Assembly: GCA_032207245.1 (NCBI GenBank)
Contig: CM063502.1
Coordinates: forward strand, 133,412,073-133,476,072
Source of the DNA: Pardosa pseudoannulata
Taxonomy: Eukaryota; Arthropoda; Arachnida; Araneae; Lycosidae
Direction: 5' to 3'
Length of the DNA stretch: 64,000 bases
In this document: one piece after another, positions 24,810-41,755 of the stretch
How the letters are laid out: each line of letters starts with the position of its first letter
How positions within the stretch are numbered: position 1 is the stretch's first letter
Program-made: the position numbers and the translations under genes
The notes under the pieces: generated by a model
Told to the model about the DNA's origin: nothing
Database searches by the model: none
Seen by the model: only the letters and a program-made list of their open reading frames with translations

Positions 24810-26179
24810 GTATATATTTAAAGATACTTTGAGACAAACTGTTCTTAAGAGATATGAAATGACTAACAATTAATATTTTACAGACAACTTAGAGGGGAAT
24901 TTTTTTAATTTTAGTAATTTTGCTATATATCTTCCACTGAAATTATAATTTATTAATCTGATACGTAGCAAATAAACTATATCCCTTATCAAAGAAATTT
25001 TATTGTTTAAAGGTTGTTTTAATTAATAACCGGAAGTTGACTGAAATATTTATGTATGGAAAGCATACTACTTTTAATAAGAAAGTAATGATAAACTCTA
25101 AATTTTGTTCATTATCAGACTTATTAAATTAAACTATTACATGAGCAATTTTTGAAGCGCAGTACAATTTTCAAGCTAACCCATATTTTCAGCCTTTCAG
25201 TTATCCTCAAAATATTCCTAAGGGTTAATCAATGTGTAATAATTTAAATAAATATGAAGAAAGCATTTGGTACTATCAGAAATCTTTTAAGTCAACTTCC
25301 TTTACTTTTAAATTATTATTACAACTAATTCACCTTTCAATTAAAGCCACGCCAAAATCAGTAAAAAGACTTTGAAAAAAAAGAGAAAAATATCTTATTA
25401 CTTTATACAAACATAACTGGGATAGATTACAATATTAGTTTTTCATGTATAAATTTTCCGTTCAGTTAGTTAATACAATGTAGAATATCAACTACGTGAT
25501 TATTTATAAATGTATCGCCTATAGTAATAAAATAAGAAATAGGAAAGTTATACAAACGTTTAGTAGAATTGCGTTAAAATGCAGCAAAAGCATCAATCAA
25601 ACAGAATATAAAAAAATTGTAACATATTTACATAAAGTAGAGATAAGGAACCCGGCAAAGTTGATAGTCTTTTTAGTGGCTGACTTAAAAAAGTTCCCGC
25701 TATAGACTGTAAGCTTAGTTCCGCAGTTCTCAAACTAGGTGTTGTGGCACCTTGGAGTGTCTCTAGCTTTGTCAGGGGTGGCGTGGCAATAATCATGGTT
25801 AAATTATAAGAAATTAAAATTAACTACAATTTCAATATGGATTAAAAAAATAATGAAAATTTCATCTGAATCGATCCAATCCTCGATTTGAAGACAAACG
25901 ATTATTAAATGTGTCCTTTTTTCTTTCCCTTCGTATTCAAACCATTTTCAGCATAACTGGGACTCGAAATGTTTTTAGATCATCGAGGGTGCCTCAGTGA
26001 AAAAATTTGAGAACTGCGTTAACCGATTTCAATCGATCAATAGTCTCAACACATTGGATTTCGTTATGAAAAAGTTCACTCTGATCCATGATACTTTTTT
26101 TTTGTTTATTATATAGCTTTCATTATTTTAATAGATTAAAATTGTATGAGAATCATACATAATATATTTGTTTTATTAG
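24810..26179 (+). other. Lectin intron, 1.4 kb, phase 2
   Basis: Donor GTATAT, acceptor TTTTATTAG. It carries a hAT-type MITE close to its 3' end. Confidence 0.9.
25724..26016. mobile_element. Short hAT-type MITE
   Basis: Ends CAGTTCTCAAACTAGG and, on the other strand, CAGTTCTCAAATTTTTTCAC are inverted repeats. Each is followed inward by GGCACC, the layout of Charlie-like hAT elements. About 293 bp with no coding capacity. The 8-bp flanks do not match cleanly, so it is old or the ends are off by a few bases. Confidence 0.75.
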
Positions 26180-26362
26180 ATTTCGAGTTGATGATGAAAG
26201 CAAACAGTACAGACTGTCAGTAGGAGATTATAGGGGAAATGCCACTGATTCCTTGAGTCTTCACGACGGAAAGATGTTTTCCACCCACGATCGGGACAAT
26301 GATGAGGTTGCATCATGTTGTAATTGTGCTGATACATTCAAAGGAGGCTGGTGGTACTACAG
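26180..26362 (+). CDS. Lectin exon 3 of those found (calcium site and acetyl-pocket start)
   Basis: Acceptor TTTTATTAG; the leading A completes Arg495, then FRVDDESKQYRLSVGDYRGN. Residues 496-555 plus two bases of Arg556. The calcium-site motif DRDND (532-536) is intact. The canonical Cys544 (NCA) is present, but extra Cys541 and Cys542 stand just before it. FKGGWWYY ends the exon before donor GTTAGT. Position 548, four residues after Cys544, is Phe where the family usually has Tyr. Confidence 0.93.
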
Positions 26363-28546
26363 GTTAGTAGATAGTGCTCTCATTACATGTATTAAATGTA
26401 TTTAGGTTATCAGTTGCCCACTAATAAGTTACTGAAAATCTTATCCCTTCCTTTAAAATATTATCACTAACTTTTAAACTGATTTAGCCAAACTTCCAAA
26501 TGTTACCATTAGATGACTTGGGTGTGTTTTAACTTTTAGTTTAAATGAAGACTAACTTTCAAAGAGTTAAAATACTATGGTTATTCCTACCAATGTTAAA
26601 CATATTATTATTAACTAAAAATATTTAACCCCTATTTTATTCCTCTAATTACTCCATTGACATGAAATTAGTAATAAATCAAACTTTTTTTTAAAGTTTG
26701 GTTTCTTCTGCAACTTAACTACGTATTACAAAATTATTTATGTATTCTGAATTCACAATGAACGATCAGTGGGCTATCAATGTTTTAAAGTCTTTATGAA
26801 AACTATATTACTTAAATAATATTTAGCAAGAGATCGAATCATGGCATTTGAAATCTAAAGTGACTAAAGGACAGAAAAATTCATACTTCCAGAAAAAAGA
26901 TTATATACGTTAAGAAATGTTTTAACAAAACTTCACTTTCTATTAACTGATAAATAGCAATGTGATATAAGCCCTTATCATGGATAACACCAAAAGATAT
27001 GAATGTATTAGTATTACATGTATTCACTAACTGTTTCATACTTGGTTTATGTAATTGCACCCCCAAATCTATTGCACATAAATTATCTATAAGAAATACC
27101 CGAAAAACTATTAATATGGTATGGATGGTAGCTATATATATATTTGCACTTGTAATAAAAATATTTTGATTTTTGTATTCCAATTTAGCTAGTATAGAGT
27201 CATTTATGATTTAGAGGGGTAAAAATGCTCAAGGAGGAAATTTGAGATACCGCACAACAGAAAGAAAGTATTAATAAAAAGTGTTTATTAAAGAAAAGTA
27301 TTATTTATTAAAAATTGTACGGATAAAATTAATATAATTTACTTATTAATAGCACAAATTTGTTTTAGGTATCCCCTGTAGGATCGTATTATATTCCGTG
27401 CTTGCATTTTTTCCTACACAAACTGCTTTTCTTAAATTCAGATTTTAACGTTAATTCTTTTGATTTGTTGTTAAGTCATTTCATTTACTTCATTTGTATG
27501 CCTCCTGAATTTATCGTAGTAATCTAATGGATATTTTTTATACAGTCAAGCCTAGTTTTATTTCTTGGGGAATATCCTATTATAGTTTTGCCATAGGGCT
27601 GGCGATTGGTTTACCCAACCGCATACACACTGGGAAAGAATCAGCAACCCATATCTGAAACTTATGATCAATTTACAATTATAACTGAAAGTATCTTGAA
27701 ATTTTTATCAAGGAACCTTAATCAACTAGTAGCAAATCATAGCTTTCTGCCATTCAAGACTAAGGACAATTTACCGCATATCCTCCCTAGAAAATAATAT
27801 TAATCATACAGATAAAATTGTCTAAAGTGAAAAGTATATTAAGCTGCAAAGGGATATTTTTCTACGAAATTAAAAGCTTTTACAAACTAGAAAACAAAAT
27901 TTAATTGCAAATACATGCTTTGACATCTACTATTAATAAATTATTATCTATAAACTGTAATATTGCTTGAAGAAAATTTTTTGTTACGCTAAAATTATAA
28001 TAAATGTAATTTAAAAATTATCAATACGGCGCAGGATTATAATTTTTTTACTGAAGAAATCCTTAGAGTAATACATATTCAAAATAGAACATATGTTTTA
28101 AGTATCTTTAATATGAATTCAACGATAGGGATTTTGCTCCCCGTCGCAGAGTGCTTAACGAAGCAGTCATCTCCTTTGTACCAACTAGACTGGATGTTTA
28201 ATAAATTTTATTTTCCAAATTTTTATTTTAACTTTCTGAATCATGGGGTTACGTGGTATACAGTTTGCAGACCACTGCTATAAACATTGAGGCTGAAAGA
28301 CCGTATTTTACCTTTGGCCCATTGACCGGCCCTAAACCAGAAGTATTTGTCTAAATCTCCATTGTGCATGAAGAAAGAGAGACTAGTAGAACTTTAACAC
28401 AAGAGACTTAACATAAAGACCTCAATAATTAAAGACTTAACGTAATAAATATACATAAACGTAATAAGATTCAACATAATTCAAAAACTTAACAGAAAAG
28501 ACTTGACTAATTAAGATATAATTGTTTCATTTTCCATTTCTTTCAG
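26363..28546 (+). other. Lectin intron, 2.2 kb, phase 2
   Basis: Donor GTTAGT, acceptor ATTTCTTTCAG. AT-rich. AGTTTGCAGACCACTG at 28262-28277 resembles a reversed hAT end (CAGTGGTCTGCAAACT), with GGCCC-bearing sequence nearby at 28315-28335; no partner end was found. Confidence 0.85.
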
Positions 28547-28706
28547 ATGTTTCGAAGCCAATTTAAATGGCCCCTACCACACTGATCCCACCGAGAATGG
28601 ATATTTTCTTGGTATAATTTGGGAGAGATGGCGTGGTGATTATTCGTTGAAATCATCAGAAATGAAAATACGACCCCTTTCTTTCGAGGACTTGCAAGAC
28701 CCATGA
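28547..28706 (+). CDS. Lectin last exon (C-terminus of fibrinogen domain)
   Basis: The leading A completes Arg556; residues 557-608 follow, then TGA at 28704-28706. Cys557 pairs by position with Cys544, 13 residues apart as in tachylectin-5A. ANLNGPY, GIIWERW, YSLK and EMKIRP are the family's C-terminal signatures. Phe558 replaces the usual His after this Cys, and the W-G-YSLK loop is one residue shorter than usual. From 7113 to the stop the recognised exons encode 608 residues, of which about 227 form the fibrinogen domain. Confidence 0.94.
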
Positions 28707-31140
<2,434 letters not shown>

Positions 31141-34100
31141 ACAGTTTTTTAGAATTTTCTCTTTCATCAGCGTTTATTTTATTTCTTTAATCTGATTTGC
31201 TAAATATGTCATTTTGCACTTTACTTAAGCATAAAGCAGAAGAAACTCATGAAAAATATTTTGTGGTGCAGATTATTCATAGAATATTAAACTAAAATAT
31301 AAATATTTTTTACTGTAAAGATAATAAGAAAATCCTATTAATGCTTTTAATAATTAGAGCAGTTTTGTTTAAAAACTCTACTATATAAAAGCAATAGCAT
31401 TTAATAAATTAAATGCTATTCCTATCCATACAAGATGAAAGATCGTCTTTTAAAAATAAAATCTCTTAATGTTTTCAATTTTAACTACTTTCGACAAACT
31501 TTTTTACAATTTTTCAAATTTTATCGTAAGTTATCGGGAAGTTATTTCATACTAAATTTTTTAAAGCTCAAACATGTTTTCTGACATAATTGTCTTCGTT
31601 TTTGGCATTTTGTATCAACTCTGAATGATTAATTTATTCCACGTTACTCTATCAGTTTACTTAAATTTTCTTTTATATTTTATCTCTGATGCATTTTGTA
31701 AAAACTGTACTGTTGAACCATGATTAGTTTAAGTATCCACATCAAGGGTAACATTTTGAATTGTTATACATTCTTGTATTCAGAATGCTTTATAAGATAA
31801 ATCACAATAATAAATCTAAAATGAAATAACAAAATATAAGAGATAAAAGATATATTTTATATTATGAATTCGTATATTTTTACTTGATGGTGGATTGCAC
31901 TTTCACGATGATTATTTTAGCATATTTTAGTTACTTGTCTGCAGGATTGTATTATAATGTTGCCTTAAAATTATTAATTTCTTTCATTCATTCGAAAAAA
32001 AATAGCCAGTTCACAAAAAAGAAGAAAAATTAATCTAATGTAAAGAATGAAACCAAACGTTTATTTTTGTTATATTTTAATATAAATTAAATCGAATTAA
32101 ATACGACTTACTTTTCTGTAGTATTATAAGCAAATTAAATTACTACTAGAATCTTAAAAATCAATAAACTGGCAAAATGAAGAAATTAAGACAATTACGT
32201 TTCTTTATTCATATGTGTCTTTCATTTGTAAAGACAGGGGAGTCTTATTTTGCTTTAATTTTATGAGTAAACACTTGGTTATCGACCTTTCAAATTTGTT
32301 TAATTTGAAAATGAAAATATAAATTGCGTAATAATGTCTTCATTACAAATCTAGCATAAGAACACCTTCAGAAGTTTTCAAAGGAGAAAAAGGTTAAACT
32401 TTCATTTAGTGGTAATAAATTACTACATGTTTTATTGCTACTTTAACATGTTAATATTAGTAGTATACTTCTAAAAGTAGTTCTTTTAGAGGTAGTAGTA
32501 TACAACTGCTAAAAGCAACATTAGAGAAGATAGATTTGCTTGAAAACAAGTCAACACCGACAGAATCGATTTTATGATTTGCATATGAACACAGATTTTA
32601 CAAAATCCCAAGGGAATCAACCTCTCAGGTGCAATGTGAATCCTCATCTTAATGACAGACATTGGGTAATGCCATTCTTACTAATGGGATTCAAAATTTT
32701 ATTTCTTTCTAGGGTATTTTCATTGGGAAAAAGTAAAATTAAATTTTTAAGTAGTAAAATTCGTTGTTTTAAAATTATTTGTTTTACCTTTTGTGAAAAT
32801 AATTTTCTGCTTATATTTTTATCCCGTGTAGTAAGAAGGGTTTTAAATTCTTCCTCTGGTGTTTAATATCAACACGACTATGATGTTCAATTTTTCTTTA
32901 GGATGAGATTTAAAGGTGATTACTCTTTCAACACGGAAGTTTAACACTTCTTTAAAGAGAAAGATTATTTGTTTTAACGATGCTATAAAACGCAAGAGTT
33001 TAGAGGTTTTCTTTTACGATTCTTGCAACAAACGAGTGGAGATGAAATACTAAAGAAGAAATTGAGGATTTCTTTTTATTTCATGCCACAATACACTAAA
33101 AGAAGAAATATGTATACTGAACTTTTTATGCAAGATAAAAAGATCTCACCAGCTTGAGACTTCGATTTAAATTATATTTCTAGAATAAAAATTACTTATT
33201 TGTATCATCAAAGTAAGTTTTACTACTGCAAATGTCTGTAAATCATTTTTAAAGTCATTATCAAGGAGTTTAGGACGGATTGTCTATTTCCCACATACAA
33301 TATATGATTTCACTTGTATATATGTAATAAAATGTAGTATATGTTGTTAAATTAAAGCTCTTTTACATGAGAAAATCTAAAATATTGAAATCTTTTTATA
33401 TTAAAAGAAACTAATTTTCTTATTTTTTATTCTATAATACAATATTTCTTTATTAAATTCACGTAAAAAAGTATCATCACGTACCTTATTATAACCAGGT
33501 ACAACATAAAAATTACTTGTGTTAATTTAATAGACACTTTGCTAATTAATAAATAGACATAACTAATTTAAAACTTAAAATTATCCAGAATTTTTAAAAA
33601 TTTTTGTGTATCAAAATTAACTTTTCAGATGCATTTTCTTTTGCAATGATACACGAAGAAAATCTGTAAAACGAGTAAAATGTACTTACTGTAAAATGAG
33701 TTTAAATGTTAGGAAAGTAAATGTTTCGAAAATTTTCTCTCGATTATAAATATTTCTTTTTGTAAGTTAGACTTTTCGAATATTTTACTTTTTTCTTGCC
33801 AAATTCTCAGTTGTTGTAATGTCTTGTCAAAATATGAGTCTGTATTACTATTTACAACAGTAACTTTTATTACTGTTTATTATTTATATTGATGTTTCTA
33901 GATTTTTTAACGATGTACTGATCAAAACTTATAAATTAAAGTTGAAGTTCATATATTATGCTGTTGTACAAGCCCAAGTAAAATTTTATGCTGTAATATT
34001 TTAATTAGAAAACATGATGGAAATAAATTATCATATAAACTCACTTATTAATATGCAATTGACAAAGAAACAATACCAAATTTTACTACTCTTTATTTCA

Positions 34101-34333
34101 AAGATAACCTGTTTACTTTTGAACATTGTTTATTGTATAAAAATAACAACAAAATTACTCATAAACAGTTTGTAATGGCATACATGATGAATGCTTAAAG
34201 AGTAAACGGTGTGATTAATTAAATCCTTAGGAGTAATTCAGATTTCCTTAGAAGGAAATTTATTTACATTTTATTTACATCTTACATTACTACTGAATAT
34301 TTTTAATGTTTCTATTGTTTTTTTAATATGAAG

Positions 34334-34425
<92 letters not shown>

Positions 34426-35971
34426 AAATTTACACATTTTTCTGATAATAATATAGTTTTTGAGTATGATTTTAATTTTTATTCGTGTTTTACTGAAGAT
34501 GCTTAGATGCAATGTTTGTAGCTATAACAATAGCATTCTAATCCTTTTAAAAAGAAATTTATAAATTTGAAGATACATCTATTAGACTTTAATTATATAA
34601 ATTTCAATAAAGTATTTTCTTTCTATAAAAAATGTTCTGAGAGTTTTAGTAAATTTAAATTATTTAAAAGGAAATGAAGTTAAGATTGTTTTAATGAAAC
34701 TTGGGCAACATATATTTGTTAACTTACAGTTATTGTTAAGTCAAGGAAAGAAGATAATTGTTTTTAATTTCTGAATGTACGATCTGATGTAGAAAAATAA
34801 AGACATTAAGATTGCGAAAACATATAAAAAGGTATAATAAAAGTAATTTAAAATTACATTATCTTTAATTTGATAAAATATAAAAAACCTAATCTTATGC
34901 TTTAATCTCTGCAGTTTTAAGTCTAAAATTTCACGATCATTAAATAAATATAAAAAATATTTCCTCTAAAATGCTTGATTGTATGCTTTAGAAATAATCG
35001 AGATGTTAATGTAATAGAAATATATTCAAAGGAAATTGAAAGATAAGGATATCTTTAACTATGCATATGTTGCACTTAAAATAATATATTTTCTGAAGAA
35101 ACAATTAATTTTGAGTCACAAGTAATATTTTAAGTGTAAAGAAAGTATTTTTGAGTGTGATTTACTCTAAATTTTAAATTACAAATTATATTTTTCCCTT
35201 CATGGTGAGTTTAATTTTCAGTTTGTTTTATGACATGTATTGTTACTGGGTTGAAAATTTTTGCTCGCAGTTTTTAGTGTTTATTATTTTACGGGTTAAA
35301 TTAAACTATTGTGCCAATAGTTACATCTAAATTAATCATTGTATATTTTTTTACGGATGAATACTCTTTTAAACATTGATTCATTGGGAACATATTACGA
35401 AAAAAATTTTAAAAACAACTTCTTTGTAGTGTTGGATAAGCAAAATTCTTGCATATGTCGATGCTGTTACTGTAATACGTTGCCCATTGCTAATTAAATA
35501 GTTGAATAGTTGAAATTACCCCGAATAAGGAAAAACAGCTTGTTAATAAGTTTTTGTTTCAAAAGATAACTGATGAACAATCACTGTCTATAAATCAGTC
35601 AAGTAAAAAATAAATTTCTCTTTTTATCCTACAAGATTTTCTTTCTATGACTCAATCTGCGGAGAAAGTAGGTCATGAAAGCAGCACAAAGCAATTTATA
35701 CTGCTCAAAATTCTAAACATGAATCTATTTTACGCGAAGGTCCGGCAACATTGCACTCTTGTACAAAACGAAGTTTCAAATAGTGGACGATCGTATTTCA
35801 TTGATATAAATCTTTTTCGGTTTCTGCTTCAAAAAAAGTAAGTTGATGATGTTCTAAAAGGCACTGTTATGCGTAAGTGAATTCTTGGAAATGTTAGTGT
35901 AGTGTACATTGCTACAAGTCCTATGAAGGTAGTGATCTGAGAGATTCTCATGTAGGCGAATGTGAGGTTTC
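31141..35971. other. Intergenic region between convergent genes
   Basis: AT-rich, with no recognised exon. It includes the probable 3' UTR of the Reeler gene at its right edge and one TA microsatellite. The open frames at 32540-32866 and 35647-35841 look fortuitous. Confidence 0.5.
34337..34421. repeat. (TA)n microsatellite
   Basis: A perfect TA run. Confidence 0.97.
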
Positions 35972-36038
35972 TTAATTCTTTTGTACAACAGCATTCAGTC
36001 CGTGATAAAAGGTGTTGAACTGTTGAACAATTGTAGCT
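35972..36038 (-). CDS. Reeler-domain defense protein, last exon
   Basis: Found by continuing the Reeler domain by eye. On the minus strand the acceptor TTTCTTTCTTTTAG precedes 36038; the first base completes Arg136, and ATIVQQFNTFYHG follows, matching the family's closing strand (VRFRATVV...F). The protein ends LNAVVQKN then TAA at 35974-35972. The summed coding length, 190+217+67 nt, is an exact multiple of three. Confidence 0.88.
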
Positions 36039-37163
36039 CTAAAAGAAAGAAACACTCTGTTAGTATTATATTTCCACAGTTTTCAATAATTTAAAGTAAA
36101 ATAATAGGTGTAATGAGGAATCACATATGAATATCCCAAGAAAAAAGTGCTTATTTAAATTTTTAGTAAATATTTAAAAAAGCCTCTATAAACACCATTA
36201 TTTTTTAAATGAACACAAACTTCATAAGAATATATTTAATTCTATCTGAAACAAAAATTATATTTATATTTGATTATCCACAAGGCTGCGTGCCAAAATT
36301 CCTATTCTCTAACGCAATTTCTAGTAATATAGGTATATAATTTAATTCAATTTTATTTTTCTGCACGGAATAATAAGATTTGTTTAATAAAATTTAACAA
36401 TAATTGAAAATGCTACTATAAACAATATATTTCTCTAATGTACTGGGATAACTTTTCTTTTTCTTTTTTTTAAAGATAATTTACAATCTTCTAAATCATT
36501 TCACATATATACTTAATCAATAGATACATTTGTAGTACTTTAATTTAAGAAAAAAAGTTAGAAATATGAACAATCATTAAATCCGGATTCTAGTTACTAG
36601 ACTTATTTTTAAGTAAAAACTTGCATTTGATATTTTATTTTTTCTTTTATATCTAAAACTTACTTTTTTATTTTTTAAACTAAGGCTACTGACATACTTT
36701 CATTATGGGATCATAATGAAATATAGTGGGATAATATCTTCAAGCATTTAGGTAACAGACTTTAAATTTTTTTGTTAAAAATCATTTTTATAAAATTAAA
36801 AAAAAAACTGCTGAAATCTTAAGAAAGGAAACCCTACCATTTTAGCTTTATTACGGAATTACTTGGAGTAATAAATATTTTGTAACTGTATTAAATGTTT
36901 AAGCGTTAAACTAAATACTTTTCAAGTTTAGCAAGCATCTATGTAGAATTGTTTGAGTAATTTCTTAAAGTTATTCTGAATGTCTAAATGCAATAATTTT
37001 TTAACTTTGATATTTTTTTCAGATTTCTTCAGATTCATTTTAAATTGGATCTGCTATAAAATATAAACTTATGCTTTTACTCTTTATATCGTTTCTTTTA
37101 TTCAAAATTATAGTATAAAAGAAATATCAAGTAACAGTTATTAAACAGAAGAAAATACCTACC

Positions 37164-38330
<1,167 letters not shown>

Positions 38331-38520
38331 CTATTACTTGATCACCAGGTCTGTAAGAATCAGTAGATTGAATGAAGGTATATGGAGACTGATGAGCTGG
38401 TTGTGGTCGGTTGTTGCCATGTTTTGGCAACATGGCTTCACAAGCTTTGCTTGGTGCACCTGTTGGCCATCCGGCTGCCAGAGAGATGATGATACAAACC
38501 ACGAGTAATGTGCGGAACAT
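38331..38520 (-). CDS. Reeler-domain defense protein, first coding exon
   Basis: Small secreted protein of the single-Reeler 'putative defense protein' / l(2)34Fc-like group, whose insect members are immune-induced hemolymph proteins; the exact molecular role is not established. ATG at 38520-38518 opens a signal peptide (MFRTLLVVCIIISLAAG) followed by GAPSKACEAMLPKHG, the family's opening motif, and SYRPGDQ. It ends in donor GTAAAT at 38330 after one base of Val64. With the other two exons it gives 157 residues, a normal length for the family. An acceptor-like TTTTGCAG ends at 38537, 16 bases before the ATG, implying an upstream noncoding exon. The gene is convergent with the lectin. Confidence 0.93.
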
Positions 38521-38536
38521 ATTTGAACTCTTTTTT

Positions 38537-39294
38537 CTGCAAAAGATAACACCAGTGTAAGTTTTTTTTATAGTGAAAATACAGCAAATGTAATTTTAAC
38601 TAACTTCTTGCATATAATTTTATTACTTTAGCCCAAAATAGCTTTGATGTACCATTAACACATTGAGTTAACTGGACGATAGTTCTTTTATTTAGTATGA
38701 AAAAATTATTATGTTTTTAATTTTTTGGTTTTTAATTTCTAATGAAATTAAGTAATTTTGAAATGCTAGTAAGCTGACCTTAAAAGGTTTTCTATTCTTT
38801 TAGAATATTTGTTCACTTTTGTTGAATGTGCTTATTTCTTTTCAGTTGTAATTACAAGGATTTGGCATAATATAAGCTAAAAAAGTAAAGAGTATAGCAG
38901 TAATTTAAAAAGACTTTTTTATTATAGAAAATATACCTAGTTAGACGATTATTCAAAGTCGAACAGTCAAAAAATGCCTTAAATCGATTGTGTTTTTATG
39001 CATTAATATAAATGAGCATGCTTAGAGAAAACGCAAGAAACACCTGTGTAATTCAGTCGTGACAGCAGAAGTTCAAATTAAATTTTAAATTGTTGAATAC
39101 CACATCCAAGATGATTTCTAGGAAATAACTTAATATGCAAAGAAATATTAGCATCGAAATAAGATAAGCATTAAATTAAGGTAAGGAAAGAAACTTTTCT
39201 CAAATAAAGTTCCTTTATTGATGCTAAAGAAAAGAACTTGAAGTAGCTTCTGAGCATATACTTTAAAGAAAAATAAAAATATTATAACAAATAT

Positions 39295-39354
<60 letters not shown>

Positions 39355-40784
39355 AAAATATTATAACAAATATTTTTGTTTCCACTGCCAAATAAATATG
39401 CAAAATGTTATACTTCTTTTATAAATGGGAATCCTGATACAATAGTTTTATACAATAGAAGAAAATAATTAAAGGTATCCAGATTAAAAGGTGAAGAGAA
39501 AATAATTATTAAATGATAAAAACAAAAATCTTAATATTTTAATATTTGCATTTCTTGGTTTAACTCCACTGAGATTTCATACGGTAATTATTTTATAACG
39601 TTAGAATTTTTGAGAACTAAAATGACCTCTTTTGAAAGAGTTCATTTGAATAAGTTCCCATTCGAGTTCATTTTCATATAATTTGAATGAAAGTTTAGGA
39701 AGATTCAGACTGGAAAATGATGGCAGGACGGGAAGATTTTTATATTTTCATTGAAAGTAGTGAAAAGAATATTAGCATTGCCATTGAAATGTTTTTAAAG
39801 GAAAATACACTTTACTTCCATAAGAATATTTTAGGAGAGATTATTCATGTATGAATTTTGCTCTACCAAAGAACTAACAGCTATAATGAATATCAAATAA
39901 GTAATACTAATTAATGTGTGTGGAAGTGCAGGCAGTAAAGAAAAATTGGTTATCCAGCTGTTTCTAAATAAATGGGCAAACCAATATAAATATACATTCA
40001 TCCAACCAGATTAACTTACATTCAACTTTAATAATAGTTAAGTGAATTATTATATAATTTTTTTTCTAAAAGAACATTGTAATACAGCTGAAAAATTTTT
40101 GGAAGAGTTTTACTGATTATCAAGTTTTTAGTGGATAATTTAAAAATTTATGATAACTAAAATTGATAATAATCATTATAAAGCACAGGGCACTGCATTT
40201 ATTTTGCCTCAAAAATATATTAAAAGCTATACATTATATCAAATCCAGCACCATGATTTTTCTTTAAAATAGGAAATATGCATTATTTGAAATGAAAATT
40301 ATCCATTTAAATATTTTTTCTGTTTTGTCATTAATGATTAAAAGAATTTGTCCTATTGCTGAAAGAACATAATTTTTCTCAATCGTTACATATATACAAT
40401 ATGCTCCATTTTTAAGTCAGCCAATACAAAATATTTGTTTTGACAATAAAAAAAAATGGTCAACATGTATGATCTAATACATGTTACCCGATCTAGGGTA
40501 AGGAATAATATTTATGTCTGAAAACTAAAGATCCCCCTTTCCAACTATTTAAGAAATAAATGTTACATTGGCTTCTTGGAATTCATTATTTTGTAAAACA
40601 TTTTCCTTTAAATAATAGTAAAATATTAAAGACGGTAAACTTACTTCAACAGTTATCTATATTCCACAAAAGTTAAAAAAAGAAAAATCTTATGTACACG
40701 AATTTTATGAAATATTTATTTGTGCATAATATTACGTTAAATATTATTCGTTTATATTCCTTTATATAACATTTTTTTGTCTAA
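38537..40784. other. Upstream of Reeler coding region, AT-rich
   Basis: No recognised exon. Probably the 5' UTR intron of the Reeler gene if the noncoding first exon lies upstream. Contains a TA microsatellite at about 39296-39350. Confidence 0.45.
39296..39350. repeat. (TA)n microsatellite
   Basis: A TA run flanked on both sides by a TATTATAACAAATATT phrase: ATATTATAACAAATATT precedes it and recurs just after it at 39358-39374. Confidence 0.92.
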
Positions 40785-41755
40785 TATTTTAAGTGTCTAA
40801 AGTAAATATAAAGATTTCGGACAGAATTTTAATTGTCTCATTATTGAAGTCTCAAATCTAACCTTTATCTCATGAATATTCAACATCCGCAGTACTCGAA
40901 TTTAAAAAGGTCATTATTTAACAAAATAAAAATAGCCTTTTAAAGAATTAGACAAGCGCATACATTTTATTAAAAAAAAAAAAAACGTTTTTAACTTATT
41001 TGTTAGTTTCTGAATGTCTAAATCTTTTAGGCCGTTGATATTGTACTCAGGTATTTCGATTCTAATGCTAAATATTTTAAGTGAATTTTGACTCCTATTT
41101 AAGGGTTTTACTATTTGTAGACAGTTCAGAATTATTTTTGAAGTCTAGTTTTTTTCCCTTCCAATCCTCCTTTAGGTGGATACGATAGTCAAATAGTTGT
41201 AACAACTTCTTTCGTTATTCATAACTATCTAAATTTTATAAAAATAAAGAGTTAACCTAACCTACATGAGTTTTTCTAAATATCTCGTTGTTGGAATTTT
41301 ATTTTTATTATACTATGTAAAGAAACATTTTAAATACCTCCAGTAAATATAAATATTTTACAGATAATTTCAAAGATGATTATTGAAGTAGCAAACCTAA
41401 CCTTTAAAACAGGAATATAAAAAATCTGCATTAGTCGACTGTGAAAATGATCATTATTTAACAAAATAAAATAACCTTTTAAAGGACTAGATGAGCTATT
41501 GCATTTTATTCAAAATATTTTTTCAACTTATTCATTGGTTTTTGTCTGTCTAAAATTTTTAGGCCGTTGAATATTTAGCTAGAGAATTTCGATTCTAACA
41601 CGAAATATTTTAAGTAAGTTCTAACTCCCATTTAAGGCTTTTAACATTTGCAGACAGTACGGCCTTCTTTTTCACGTCTAGTTTTTTTCCCTTCTAATCT
41701 TCCTATAGGTGGATACGATACTCTAACAACTGTAATTATTTCTTTCATTATCATG
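40785..41755. repeat. Two-copy duplication, ~430-bp blocks offset by ~535 bp
   Basis: Blocks at about 40785-41222 and 41330-41755 share AGTAAATATAAA, TCATTATTTAACAAAATAAA, CTTTTAGGCCGTTGA/TTTTTAGGCCGTTGA, AATTTCGATTCTAA/ATTTCGATTCTAA, GTCTAGTTTTTTTCCCTTC and TAGGTGGATACGATA in the same order. Substitutions are spread throughout. No coding frame is recognised. Confidence 0.85.

Noticed and set aside
24626..24869. Other frames across the lectin exon at 24601-24809
   Set aside because: They are shadows of the fibrinogen-domain frame, which joins perfectly with the neighbouring exons.
28639..28647. RGD tripeptide in the lectin C-terminus as an integrin-binding motif
   Set aside because: It falls in the loop before the conserved YSLK strand, where the family normally has W-x-G-x-x-Y. 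It most likely arose from loss of one residue rather than as an adhesion site.
32540..32866. 108-codon plus-strand frame between the two genes
   Set aside because: No domain, no coding-like composition and no splice context. It is most likely chance.
38334..38552. Alternative 72-codon frame overlapping the Reeler first exon
   Set aside because: It is out of frame with the signal peptide and Reeler motif.
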